Below, piece by piece: positions 28,911 through 37,209 of a stretch of 39,136 nt of DNA. This stretch comes from a virus. The notes below the pieces were generated by a model, which was given only the letters and a program-made list of their open reading frames with translations, was not told where the DNA came from and searched no databases. Within the stretch, counting starts at the first letter, position 1. Every line of letters begins with the position of its first letter. Position numbers and translations under genes: made by a program. The stretch covers positions 1 to 39,136 of the IMG/VR virus record IMGVR_UViG_3300044522_000545; one strand, 5' to 3'.

Positions 28911-29471
28911 TTAGGTCACTGTTTCAATATCGAATGAATCGAAGACAAATGTTGCATTGATGGTTGCGGGGTCAACATCATTCATAGCAACATTCAAGTC
29001 AAACCCACTAATTGACACAGGGAACATCTTTTTGAATGTCCATCGAACATTAGCATTCTTTGCACTATTCAGGCAATGCACTACTCCGTCAGAATAGTAG
29101 TTTGATTCATTGGTTATAACATCCGTAAAATCTTCAAACGGCATGATCTCTCTCATCCAATAATACAATTCACGCCAATTAGTGAAGTTCTCGTCTACCA
29201 TGAAGGTGACTCTAAGTTGGTCTAGTGACACAGATGATCCTGGAACATGGATAGGCATCATCGGAGTGTGTACAGTAACCTCTCCAATAGAGACGGAAGG
29301 AATGTTTACTGAAGTACACCAAAAAGTGACATTAGGCAACCGATTCAAAGTGAACTTAAAGTTCGTTGTGAGAAACGGATTAACTGTATCGGGGGTTTTC
29401 AGTAAGGTGTTATAGTTTAACCCCTGCTGATTTATAACAGGAATGTTGACTGATGTTTGTTCTATTGCCAT
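28911..29471 (-). CDS. gp19-like tail tube fold protein (tail tube or tube initiator), 186 aa
   Basis: The pattern NFKFTLNRLPNVTFWCTSVNIPSVSIG, then PMMPIHVPGSSVSLDQLRVTFMVDENFTNWRELYYWM is characteristic of T4-type tail tube proteins and of related tube-end and baseplate-hub proteins in cyanophages. The C-terminal part (FPVSISGFDLNV ... INATFVFDSFDIE) also fits. Hexameric rings of this fold form the DNA conduit. Length (186 aa) fits gp19 (163 aa) better than gp54 (320 aa), but paralogues occur. Strong GAGAGGAG Shine-Dalgarno and late box. Confidence 0.72.
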   Translation of the reverse strand: MAIEQTSVNIPVINQQGLNYNTLLKTPDTVNPFLTTNFKFTLNRLPNVTFWCTSVNIPSVSIGEVTVHTPMMPIHVPGSSVSLDQLRVTFMVDENFTNWRELYYWMREIMPFEDFTDVITNESNYYSDGVVHCLNSAKNANVRWTFKKMFPVSISGFDLNVAMNDVDPATINATFVFDSFDIETVT

Positions 29472-29487
29472 AATACACTCCTCTCAC

Positions 29488-29495
29488 TATTTATC
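29488..29495 (-). promoter_or_regulatory. T4-type late promoter box
   Basis: GATAAATA on the minus strand, overlapping the stop codon of the ribonucleotide reductase gene; serves the tail-tube-like gene. Confidence 0.72.
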
Positions 29496-31788
29496 GAAGT
29501 TCGCAACCGCCAGCAACACAGGCAAGTTCCTGTGCAGAGGTCGTGCAATCTTCCTTCTCGTATTGTTGTAGGAGATCCCAATCGACACCTTGAGGCATCT
29601 TAGCCACAAGTGCCTCATACTCCTCTTTTGTGCAATCTTGATATGGTGCTTGACGGTAGGAACCACCATCTTCGGGTAGAAAGGATACACCACAAACCTC
29701 ATCAAAGTGAGCATAAACCCACGCTCCCACTTCTAGCCACTCATGTTCCTTGATGGTGACCGTGATTGAAGGATTGTGTTCCGTCCAATGCGTCTTGTAC
29801 GCTAACCACAATTCTAAATGTTGAATTGCTGTCATATCCTTGCGAGTAGTCGAACCAACCGCAGACTGAGGAAACGAGAAGACAGTTGTGTACTCAGGCT
29901 TCATCACACAAGGTTCATATGGGAATCCCATGTCCTTCATCATTTGGCACAGAGGGTCTTTGTTATCTGAACGAACTGTACGAACATAGTACTCGCTGTG
30001 TCTCGGGTGAATCCCCGATGCGGTATTTGTTAATGCACTAACAGTTCCACTTGGTTTGACCGTAGTAATGGCTGCTGATGCATTGATGCAAATTTTCTTA
30101 GCATATTCCTTATTAGTTTCAATAGCAACCTTCTTCATGTCAGTCAACAACAAACTCAAGGCACTTTCTCCCTCATCTCCACGGGTAAGCGCATTATCCA
30201 CAATACCTGTGAGAGAGACTCCAAGGAGGGCTTCCTCTTCGCAGTTCTTTTTCCAGTCGGAAGATAGGAATGGGAAATTTGTCAATGATGCCTGAAAAGT
30301 GCCAAGAATGGTTGCAAGACGCACCTTTCGCAGCAAAGAGTCCCGTGTGTCTGTTGGTCGAATGATGACCTCAGACAAATTGCAAAACTCTCGATCTCTG
30401 AGTAAAATTTCACCGCAGTTGTGGACAACCAATCCATTACAGACGAATCTTTCTATTTCGGGGACTGAACAATCATAAACATCTTCAATTCCATCTGCTT
30501 CAATGGAGATTATTTTTGTGTGTGATTTGTTTTGTGTGTTACCAATTGTTAGTTCATCGCTAACAATGCAATTACCCAATTCTTTCCAAGTGCCATCAGA
30601 CATCAATAGTCTGTGATTGTCTGTCGCTCGTAATTGATAACCCGCTTCTGTTGTTACCTTGTAAAGTTGCTTTGTTCCTGTCTTCACAAAGCCAGTAGAA
30701 TCATACTCTCCATCACATACGGCAATGAATGGAACACCAATGAGACTCTCTACACTTCGCAACCCATCATTGGTGGATATCATCATATCCTTAGAGACGC
30801 ATGGATTTACACCCATGTCATGCGAAGCATCTCTACGCTCACCCAATTTCATTAAATTCTTCTTGGCTGCTTGACGATTGAATATACCTCTTTCTCCACT
30901 CTTTGATTTGTAGAGTGACAGCCATTCTTCCATGAAGATGCCAATCTCGGGCTTCTCCTTGTATGCGACAGAGTTGTTTGCCAAGGCTCTCTGTGAATTG
31001 TCAATCCACCAAGCCCCTGTCTTCGCATCTCGCATCTTTTCATCTGTGAGGTTAGACAGGGAAATCAAAGCGGCTCTACGAACCCCTCCAACAACCACAA
31101 TTGAGCCAACCATACAGATGATATCATGGCACTCGATAGAGGTGAGTTTTCTTCCCGCTGCTTTCTTGAAGGTTGTCACACAGAACTTGAACAAATCTTC
31201 AAGAGGTGCTGGTCCACTCGCTCTTCCTCCGAATGTTTTAAGTCTTGCTCCTGCGGGGCGAACTTTACTCGTATCCCATTTAGCAATTTGCCCTACAATC
31301 AACAGAGAAATAAGTTCCTTGAACGCTTTCGCCCAACCACCCTTACTATCCTCGACCATGACAGTAGTATCAGTTGTGTGAAATTCTTCGGCAATCGTTG
31401 GAAGTTTTTCCACATACTGACGCTCGACGCTGAAACCCACACCCGTTCCGTTGAGCAGCACAAAAAGTGTTTCAGCGAACGCTCTCATATTATTCACAGC
31501 AATAAACGCACAATTGTAACCCGCAATGTTTGATCTTTCCAATGCTGGTCCTGCCGTCATCAATGAGCGCATGGACGGCATGACCTCAAGGTTTAGAATA
31601 GCACTCTTGAGTTCTTCTCGTAGTTCAGGCTCTAGGATATACTTCTGCTTTTCCTTCAGATGATTCTCAAAGAATCTAAAGTATCTCTCTACAGTTTCTT
31701 CCCATGTTTCTCTTCGATTCTCCTTCTCCAACCAACGAGAGTAACGGGAAACATAAATGAAATGCTGATACGGGGTGGGAAGATTCAT
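29491..31788 (-). CDS. nrdJ: class II (adenosylcobalamin-dependent) ribonucleotide reductase with mini-intein, 765 aa precursor
   Basis: Monomeric class II enzyme similar in motifs to Lactobacillus RTPR. Radical-site motif NPC-GEILL, with C458 and C469 separated by 11 residues as C408/C419 in RTPR; C93 (NCAFIAV) corresponds to C119; the C-terminal redox pair C757/C762 (CVAGGC) corresponds to C731/C736. Other motifs: NGTGVGFSVE, GGRASGPAPL, TVKPSGTVSALTNTASGIHPRHS. Residues 330-457 are an intein; the spliced enzyme would be 637 aa. It converts ribonucleotides to deoxyribonucleotides without oxygen, using host-supplied B12. Late box GATAAATA and AGGAG lie upstream. Confidence 0.92.
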   Translation of the reverse strand: MNLPTPYQHFIYVSRYSRWLEKENRRETWEETVERYFRFFENHLKEKQKYILEPELREELKSAILNLEVMPSMRSLMTAGPALERSNIAGYNCAFIAVNNMRAFAETLFVLLNGTGVGFSVERQYVEKLPTIAEEFHTTDTTVMVEDSKGGWAKAFKELISLLIVGQIAKWDTSKVRPAGARLKTFGGRASGPAPLEDLFKFCVTTFKKAAGRKLTSIECHDIICMVGSIVVVGGVRRAALISLSNLTDEKMRDAKTGAWWIDNSQRALANNSVAYKEKPEIGIFMEEWLSLYKSKSGERGIFNRQAAKKNLMKLGERRDASHDMGVNPCVSKDMMISTNDGLRSVESLIGVPFIAVCDGEYDSTGFVKTGTKQLYKVTTEAGYQLRATDNHRLLMSDGTWKELGNCIVSDELTIGNTQNKSHTKIISIEADGIEDVYDCSVPEIERFVCNGLVVHNCGEILLRDREFCNLSEVIIRPTDTRDSLLRKVRLATILGTFQASLTNFPFLSSDWKKNCEEEALLGVSLTGIVDNALTRGDEGESALSLLLTDMKKVAIETNKEYAKKICINASAAITTVKPSGTVSALTNTASGIHPRHSEYYVRTVRSDNKDPLCQMMKDMGFPYEPCVMKPEYTTVFSFPQSAVGSTTRKDMTAIQHLELWLAYKTHWTEHNPSITVTIKEHEWLEVGAWVYAHFDEVCGVSFLPEDGGSYRQAPYQDCTKEEYEALVAKMPQGVDWDLLQQYEKEDCTTSAQELACVAGGCELR
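30418..30801 (-). mobile_element. mini-intein inserted before the catalytic cysteine of the reductase
   Basis: 128 residues (C330-N457) interrupt NP|CGEILL. Block A starts with Cys330; block B has T389-x-x-H392 (RATDNH); the C-terminal blocks contain VYDCSVPEIERFV and NGLVVHN with penultimate His456 and Asn457; the +1 residue is Cys458. All canonical splicing residues are present. No LAGLIDADG or HNH endonuclease and no insertion room for one, so it is a mini-intein that cannot home by itself. The +1 Cys is also the thiyl-radical cysteine, so the unspliced protein must be inactive. Confidence 0.92.
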
Positions 31789-31821
31789 CAGAAAAGGGAC
31801 TCCTAGTTTGGCTGTGCTGTC

Positions 31822-31829
31822 TATTTATC
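31822..31829 (-). promoter_or_regulatory. T4-type late promoter box upstream of nrdJ
   Basis: GATAAATA, with a leader of about 30 nt that contains AGGAG. A late box in front of nucleotide-metabolism genes is unexpected. Confidence 0.62.
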
Positions 31830-31894
31830 AGGGAAAGATTGACATCATACCACGAATCCGATAGAAATCAAGTGTGAACTAAAGATTGTTTTGA

Positions 31895-32581
31895 TTAGCC
31901 AAATCTAATTGGGTGATCGTTGCCGACAGCAGTTGGAGTTACGGTGTGGGATGCCCCTGTAGCACCCGTAACGACCTCCACAGAAGTCCCTGTGAGTGGG
32001 AAGTACTTTACCAAACTCTCAGGGCGAACCCGCAGGGGGATGTTTCCCTTGGCTAGAGATGCGACATCGTCCGCACCAAGAGCAATGTTCCATATTCCAA
32101 CTTCGGCAATATTAAACTTTGTTCCGTTATTGGCCCACATATCATTGATGATCTCGTACCCAATATCTATTGTTGCTATCGTAGTGTCTGTAAACACTCG
32201 ACTAGTCGTGTTTGTGATAGGGTTAGCACCATTTACATAAATGGTTCTGCTCGTTGCCGAAGTAAAGACGGCGCAACCGTGTGTCCACACATCGTCTGTA
32301 TATGTCGTGGTGTTGGGTGTGTGTGTGGTTCCGCCTAGTGTTATTGCGCTAAGTCTCACTCTACGAGTCGATTGTTGAACATCAATTCGTACCTGTTCGT
32401 CGAGACCCGCAACATTAAGACAAACAAGACCAGGTGTTAGAGCAATACCAACATTTACGGACTTGAACCAAACTGAAATGGTAAGAGGATACTGTGAAAG
32501 AGTAACACCCTCTACATTGGGGTTGATGCTAATAAAAGATTTTGGGTCAATAGCGTTCGGAGAAAGAAAGTCAAAACTCAT
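31895..32581 (-). CDS. LamG/concanavalin-like virion protein, 228 aa
   Basis: The central part is a laminin-G/pentraxin-like jelly roll: YPLTISVWFKSVN (about 31-43), VWTHGCAVFTSATSRTIYVNG (117-137) and IAEVGIWNIALGADDVASLAKG (about 160-180) are the signature strands seen in LamG_3 domains (the 'W-x-H-x-A-x-x...xxY-x-[ND]-G' motif and 'xxExxxxNxAL'). Such domains bind sugars on fibres. ATG overlaps the stop of the preceding gene (ATGA). Part of the fibre module. Confidence 0.78.
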   Translation of the reverse strand: MSFDFLSPNAIDPKSFISINPNVEGVTLSQYPLTISVWFKSVNVGIALTPGLVCLNVAGLDEQVRIDVQQSTRRVRLSAITLGGTTHTPNTTTYTDDVWTHGCAVFTSATSRTIYVNGANPITNTTSRVFTDTTIATIDIGYEIINDMWANNGTKFNIAEVGIWNIALGADDVASLAKGNIPLRVRPESLVKYFPLTGTSVEVVTGATGASHTVTPTAVGNDHPIRFG

Positions 32582-33213
32582 GAAGCACTTCGCACTTCGA
32601 CTGCAATGAGTTCAGCATCTCCTGTCATCGTGTCGTTTGCACCGTCAGACGGTTCTCTATAAATCTTCAATCTATAGAACTCTCCCGCAACCAACGAATC
32701 AATAGTAGTTACTGTGATTGAGGTTGTTGTTGGAATTCCACTCGTTCCGTTGGCTGTTCCGTTGGCTTCTACGGCTGTGTCGAATGAATCAGAATCTATA
32801 TCTGTGTTCAGATTCATGAATTGCGCTCCCCATCGGGCAACTCCGCTCGTCGCTGATGTTGCTGCCCATGTTATCCTAACAATTAATCCGCTACCAAGAC
32901 TCGCCGCTTCGGGGATTGCTCCAACAAATATCGCAGACTCGTCTGTCGTGTCGCTGAAGTCTAAGACCGCAATGCTGTTCCGTGTGTCAAATGTCGCAAA
33001 GTTTGTTGATGGTGGTTGATTGTCTAGTGGGGTGAAAATGGCATAAGACTTTGTTCCGTTTGCACCTGTTGCACCTGCAACACCCGCTGCGCCTGTTGCA
33101 CCTGCTATTGTACCACCCAAACTAATCCAAGCAACAGCGTTCCACTTCCATGTTTTTCCGTTGAAAGTGTATAGGTCATTTACTGATGGTGATGAGGGGA
33201 AATCTATTGCCAT
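32578..33213 (-). CDS. fibre-type virion protein with short collagen-like segment, 211 aa
   Basis: Starts MAIDFPSSPSVNDLYTFNGKTWKWNAVAW, the common phage module in which a small N-terminal domain with 'Y-x-x-[DN]-G-K-x-W-xW' precedes a fibre. Residues about 35-55 are a short Gly-x-y collagen-like run (GATGAAGVAGATGANG). The remaining about 150 residues are a beta-rich domain (SGLIVRITWAATSATSGVA; FYRLKIYREPS). No Shine-Dalgarno before ATG. Overlaps the next gene by ATGA. Confidence 0.75.
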   Translation of the reverse strand: MAIDFPSSPSVNDLYTFNGKTWKWNAVAWISLGGTIAGATGAAGVAGATGANGTKSYAIFTPLDNQPPSTNFATFDTRNSIAVLDFSDTTDESAIFVGAIPEAASLGSGLIVRITWAATSATSGVARWGAQFMNLNTDIDSDSFDTAVEANGTANGTSGIPTTTSITVTTIDSLVAGEFYRLKIYREPSDGANDTMTGDAELIAVEVRSAS

Positions 33214-33223
33214 GTTGAAAAAA

Positions 33224-33694
33224 TCATGTATTTGTGTCCATGATTTCGCCTTTTCTTTGTTGTGAAATCAATCCAACAGTAACGAGATAATCCATTCCTG
33301 CGTTTGTCATTGGGTCATCCGATACAACTTCTTGTGCTGCATGAGCAAATCCCATAATATCTGCAACAAAATCATCTGTTAGTGCTAGTGTTCTATATGT
33401 GGTTCGTTCTGCAAATGTGAATCTATTCAGAAACTCATATGCTGTCCAAATTTTTCTCAGTTCGTCGGCAGTCTTTGCTCTTGTAGTCCAAACTTGGTTA
33501 ACTGAGTTTCCATTGATAACAAATGATTGCTCTGTGGTTTCAGAGGAAGTTACTATTGGTTTTTCTGTGTAGTTTACAATCAAATAAGAGTTTTTCTTTG
33601 TATTTTCTGTATCCACCCAAGACTGATACAGTACATCACTTATTTCCTTGAACTCTACTATTTGATTTTGATATATGTGTGCATAAACACTCAT
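33224..33694 (-). CDS. fibre-associated hypothetical protein, 156 aa
   Basis: Good AAGGAG Shine-Dalgarno. N-terminal half: MSVYAHIYQNQIVEF ... YLIVNYTEKP, a small beta region. C-terminal half: LRKIWTAYEFLNRFTFAERTTYRTLALTDDFVADIM, DDPMTNAGMDYLVTVGLIS, RKGEI, a helical module I know from many phage genes next to tail-fibre genes; it is generally annotated hypothetical or as tail-fibre assembly. Here it lies between two structural genes, consistent with an assembly role. Confidence 0.75.
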   Translation of the reverse strand: MSVYAHIYQNQIVEFKEISDVLYQSWVDTENTKKNSYLIVNYTEKPIVTSSETTEQSFVINGNSVNQVWTTRAKTADELRKIWTAYEFLNRFTFAERTTYRTLALTDDFVADIMGFAHAAQEVVSDDPMTNAGMDYLVTVGLISQQRKGEIMDTNT

Positions 33695-33704
33695 TCATAT
33701 CTCC

Positions 33705-35171
33705 TTATTCAAAATATCCCATTACCGTGACCTGACCTCTCCATACAAGAGAAGCAGTTGCCGCACCGTTAAGTTGCTTTAAGATAATATGAAAGAATGT
33801 TCCTGCGGGAACAACAAGCGGAGCATTGTCGAAATCAATATCAAAACCGTCTGATGATGTACCAATTGGAGCCGCAGCAAGGAAAGACTGAACACCGAGC
33901 GGAATCCGTTTGGGAGATGCTGTTGTGGTTGAATCTGCTGTCGCAAGTGAAACCGCTGAAGAACCAACAGCAGCAGCCCAGAAAAAGAATGTGGGATTTA
34001 CTGCTGCCGCACCAGTTAAAATTATTTTTGATATGCGGATAGCCGAGATATACAATGTTTTTCCTGACAACGCAACAGTACCCACAGGATTTTGATATGC
34101 AAACAATGCCCAATCAGTTTCGTTGGTAGCACCCGCAGCAAACTGATACTGACCACCAAGCGTAGTGTAACTTGCTGCCGTATTTGAAAGTGTGGCATTT
34201 GCAGGAGCAGTAGAGTTTGTCCAGTTTGTGGTTTGTGCTACGGCAGTACCCGTTTGAGTTTGGTAGGAACTCTGACCCATACCACACAAAGCGTGTGACC
34301 AAGGTTTGTTTGTAGTCTGATCTCCCAGTGAAACATTTATAAAACCAATATGCAACTGACGAGCAGTTGGTGTAACGGTTCCTGTGTTGACGACTCTGAA
34401 ACCCAATGGAAGATTTGAAGAGTTTGTGAATCCTTGCTGATTTCCAGGACAATCAACGCTTGCAACCAACACATCATTAATCCAAAATCGAATAACATCG
34501 TTGTGAAATACAATTAGGTAGTGACTGACTTCTGTTTGAATATAGGAACCAGTACCATCTCTTGCAGGAACATTGGTTGTGTCAATTGTAGTTTCGGTTT
34601 CAGTACCGTTGTAGTTTATGACTGCTCTTAAAGCACCGCCAGACAATCGCCTAAAAAAAACACCGTCAAGAGGAGTGGCAGTTGCAACTGCGGTAATATA
34701 CAGAAGACCCCATTCGGATATGGTATTAACAGAATCGTGTCCAGTTTCACGAATCCACATATCAACATAGCCAGGAAATGTGCCGTATGTCGGAAAGTGT
34801 CTGTAGGTTCTAATGAAGTTTCCATGACCACTAGTAACAGACGAACCGCCGTTAACGGTCATGAATCCGCTTGCTTGTGTTGTGGTTGCTGTGGCAAGAA
34901 TTTGCTGAAAGATACCCGTATTGACAATGATTCCTTCAAACCCCATGTTAAAACAAGATTGGTCAACACCGACACGAACACGATAATCGTCTGAGATTTC
35001 CATAGGAAGTACTGTGCGAGTTCCAAGAACATCTCCCGCATCTACTTCAGACGAACACTGGACAAAACCAGCATTGACTTCGGTTTGCGGTGTGACCACC
35101 TGAAGTTCATATGTTGAACTCACATTTGAAAGCCCTGCCGAATTGTTCCCACCCTTGATATTAACGCCCAT
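33705..35171 (-). CDS. large virion structural protein, 488 aa
   Basis: Beta-rich protein without collagen repeats. Notable segments: STYELQVVTPQTEVNAGF, VQCSSEVDAGDVLGTRTVLPMEISDDYRVRVGVDQ (start), WIRETGHDSVNTISEWGLLY (middle), and VPAGTFFHIILKQLNGAATASLVWRGQVTVMGYFE (end). The Val/Thr/Ala composition suggests a surface or fibre domain; similar proteins occur in T4-like phages as 'virion structural protein'. Strong AAGGAG 5 nt before ATG. No enzymatic motif recognised. Confidence 0.75.
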   Translation of the reverse strand: MGVNIKGGNNSAGLSNVSSTYELQVVTPQTEVNAGFVQCSSEVDAGDVLGTRTVLPMEISDDYRVRVGVDQSCFNMGFEGIIVNTGIFQQILATATTTQASGFMTVNGGSSVTSGHGNFIRTYRHFPTYGTFPGYVDMWIRETGHDSVNTISEWGLLYITAVATATPLDGVFFRRLSGGALRAVINYNGTETETTIDTTNVPARDGTGSYIQTEVSHYLIVFHNDVIRFWINDVLVASVDCPGNQQGFTNSSNLPLGFRVVNTGTVTPTARQLHIGFINVSLGDQTTNKPWSHALCGMGQSSYQTQTGTAVAQTTNWTNSTAPANATLSNTAASYTTLGGQYQFAAGATNETDWALFAYQNPVGTVALSGKTLYISAIRISKIILTGAAAVNPTFFFWAAAVGSSAVSLATADSTTTASPKRIPLGVQSFLAAAPIGTSSDGFDIDFDNAPLVVPAGTFFHIILKQLNGAATASLVWRGQVTVMGYFE

Positions 35172-35185
35172 TTAAGTCTCCTTGT

Positions 35186-37183
35186 TTATTGACCCAAACA
35201 CTTTATTTGATATTTCCCGTATGTTCCTTCAGGAGCATGACCCATAATGTCAAAGCCGACTCCTGCCACTATGTTATTTATCTCAAATCTAACACCCTCG
35301 ATTATTCCATCTTCGGGACTATGATCATCCGATGTCAGACCCAAGATTTTACAGGTGATAAACGAATCGGCGGTCACCCACGCCTGACCTGTCACGCCCT
35401 TCGTGACATAGGTTTCCTCTATATGAAGAAGTTCTTTGAATCCAGCACCACCGACAATCTGAACAGTGTCAAATGTGGTATCTGCGACTATTTCACCAAA
35501 ATAGAATAAACTTGCAATTGCCTTTGCTTCTTCTGCCGTATATGTTGTGGCAGGAGAAGCCTCATCGTAGAATGGAGGCTTGAGTACAATATCCAAATAC
35601 CCTGCAATACCTGCTGGCAATGGATTGGTTGTGTACCAGTCTGCGCTCTCTACTGTTCCAACGACTCGTTGAGCATCGTTTGCTCGTCGAATGACGGCTT
35701 GTGTGCCAACGAGTGCCTCGATGTGGTATCGTGTTGCATGGGCTATGGCGAAAAGACCAGTATTGATCAACTCAACTGCAAACTGTAATTTATTAATATT
35801 TGCTGAGAAATCTAAAGTTTGGGTGGTTGTGTTTGCTGAACCACCACCTGCTGGACCAGTGGCTCCTTGAGGACCCGTTGCGCCCGTGTTTCCTTGAATA
35901 CCTGCATTCAGTTCAAGCCATTGTGAACTATTACCATCGTTGATGTATGTGTATTCAATACCATCGTCAATATCAAACCATTTGTCACCTGTTCCAGGAG
36001 ACACAGGCGCAGACGATGCGATTGTGTAGTTTCCACTACCAGCCACTCCTGTTGCGCCTTGGATACCTTGAGAACCTGTTGCACCCGTTGCACCCGTGAT
36101 GCCTTGGATGCCTTGATCGCCTGTTGCTCCAGTTGCACCTGTGTTTCCCTGAATACCTTGAGATCCTGTAGCACCTTGTGGACCAACGGAACCTGCACTA
36201 ATGGTTGTCTTTACATAAGAAACATCTTCTCCCTCATAGGAAGTAATAACATTAAAACTACCAGAACCGCTTACTCTAGCAGCATAAACTTTAAAAACTA
36301 ATCTATCTGTTGTTAAAAACGAGAAAGCAGAAGCATATGCAACAGTCCATCTAATTTCTGCTTTGGTTTGATTAGAAAACTGTTCAGAATACCCATTTCT
36401 GAGTAGAGTTTCTGTTCCTGATAGATCTCTTTTCCACAATTGAAAATTTAATCTTGCAATACAGTTTACATTATCGTCTTGATATGCATGAATGATTCTC
36501 TCTGCAATGCCTGTAGGAAGAGATCCTACTCCTGGTTCGCCCACATCAGTTATGAAGGATGCAATAAAAACATCACTTGTTCCACTAACAGCAGTAGTAA
36601 TACTTGTAATTGCATTAGGTGATGGAGATGTAACTGCTTTTTTGTATCCTACAACATCAGCAGTTACTCCTGCCCAAAGATAATAGATTCTACCAGCATT
36701 TCCACCTGCGATTCCTGTAGCACCTGTAGCACCTGTTGCACCCGTGATACCTTGAATGCCTTGGATGCCTTGATCGCCTGTTGCACCTGTAGCACCTGTT
36801 GCACCCGTGATACCTTGAATGCCTTGGATGCCTTGATCGCCTGTTGCACCTGTTGCACCCGTGATTCCTTGAGAACCTGTAGCACCTGTTGCACCCGTGA
36901 TGCCTTGGATGCCTTGATCGCCTGTTGCACCTGTTGCGCCTGTAACACCTTGGATACCCGCTCCTGTAACGCCTGTTGCACCTGTAACGCCTATAGCACC
37001 TGTTGCGCCTGTAGCACCTGTAGCCCCACCACCCGATCCCGTCAATAGTATTGTTTCGCCTACAGTACCTCCAACATACAAGAGACCATCGGTGACATTT
37101 ACTGCCAACTCTCCGTAGGTAAGTCCTGTGGGCTGTATGCCTCCAGTATCTCCGCGCTTAATTTTAATGGTGATATCAGACAT
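35186..37183 (-). CDS. collagen-like tail fibre protein, 665 aa
   Basis: The N-terminal MSDITIKIKRGDTGGIQPTGLTYGELAVNVTDGLLYVGG is the usual fibre attachment region that faces the virion. Residues about 50-160 are dense Gly-x-y repeats (GATGATGDQGIQGITGATG) and a second block lies near 335-400, with a third short one near 435-460; intervening segments are beta domains (AGRIYYLWAG; FSANINKLQF). The C-terminal about 190 residues form a globular domain (VVGTVESADWYTTNPLPAG; AEEAKAIASLFYFGEIVADTTF). Trimeric fibre inferred. The Gly-x-y block has a perfect 63-bp DNA duplication. SD AAGGAAA; late box upstream. Confidence 0.82.
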   Translation of the reverse strand: MSDITIKIKRGDTGGIQPTGLTYGELAVNVTDGLLYVGGTVGETILLTGSGGGATGATGATGAIGVTGATGVTGAGIQGVTGATGATGDQGIQGITGATGATGSQGITGATGATGDQGIQGIQGITGATGATGATGDQGIQGIQGITGATGATGATGIAGGNAGRIYYLWAGVTADVVGYKKAVTSPSPNAITSITTAVSGTSDVFIASFITDVGEPGVGSLPTGIAERIIHAYQDDNVNCIARLNFQLWKRDLSGTETLLRNGYSEQFSNQTKAEIRWTVAYASAFSFLTTDRLVFKVYAARVSGSGSFNVITSYEGEDVSYVKTTISAGSVGPQGATGSQGIQGNTGATGATGDQGIQGITGATGATGSQGIQGATGVAGSGNYTIASSAPVSPGTGDKWFDIDDGIEYTYINDGNSSQWLELNAGIQGNTGATGPQGATGPAGGGSANTTTQTLDFSANINKLQFAVELINTGLFAIAHATRYHIEALVGTQAVIRRANDAQRVVGTVESADWYTTNPLPAGIAGYLDIVLKPPFYDEASPATTYTAEEAKAIASLFYFGEIVADTTFDTVQIVGGAGFKELLHIEETYVTKGVTGQAWVTADSFITCKILGLTSDDHSPEDGIIEGVRFEINNIVAGVGFDIMGHAPEGTYGKYQIKCLGQ
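36722..36847 (-). repeat. perfect 63-bp tandem repeat in collagen block
   Basis: The unit 36722-36784 is repeated exactly at 36785-36847 and degenerate units follow. It encodes 21 residues (seven Gly-x-y triplets) per unit, so length changes keep the triple-helix register. Confidence 0.92.
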
Positions 37184-37201
37184 TTATTTCCTTGTGTACC
37201 C

Positions 37202-37209
37202 TATTTATC
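37202..37209 (-). promoter_or_regulatory. T4-type late promoter box
   Basis: GATAAATA on minus strand overlapping the end of the upstream gene; serves the 665-aa fibre gene. Confidence 0.7.
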
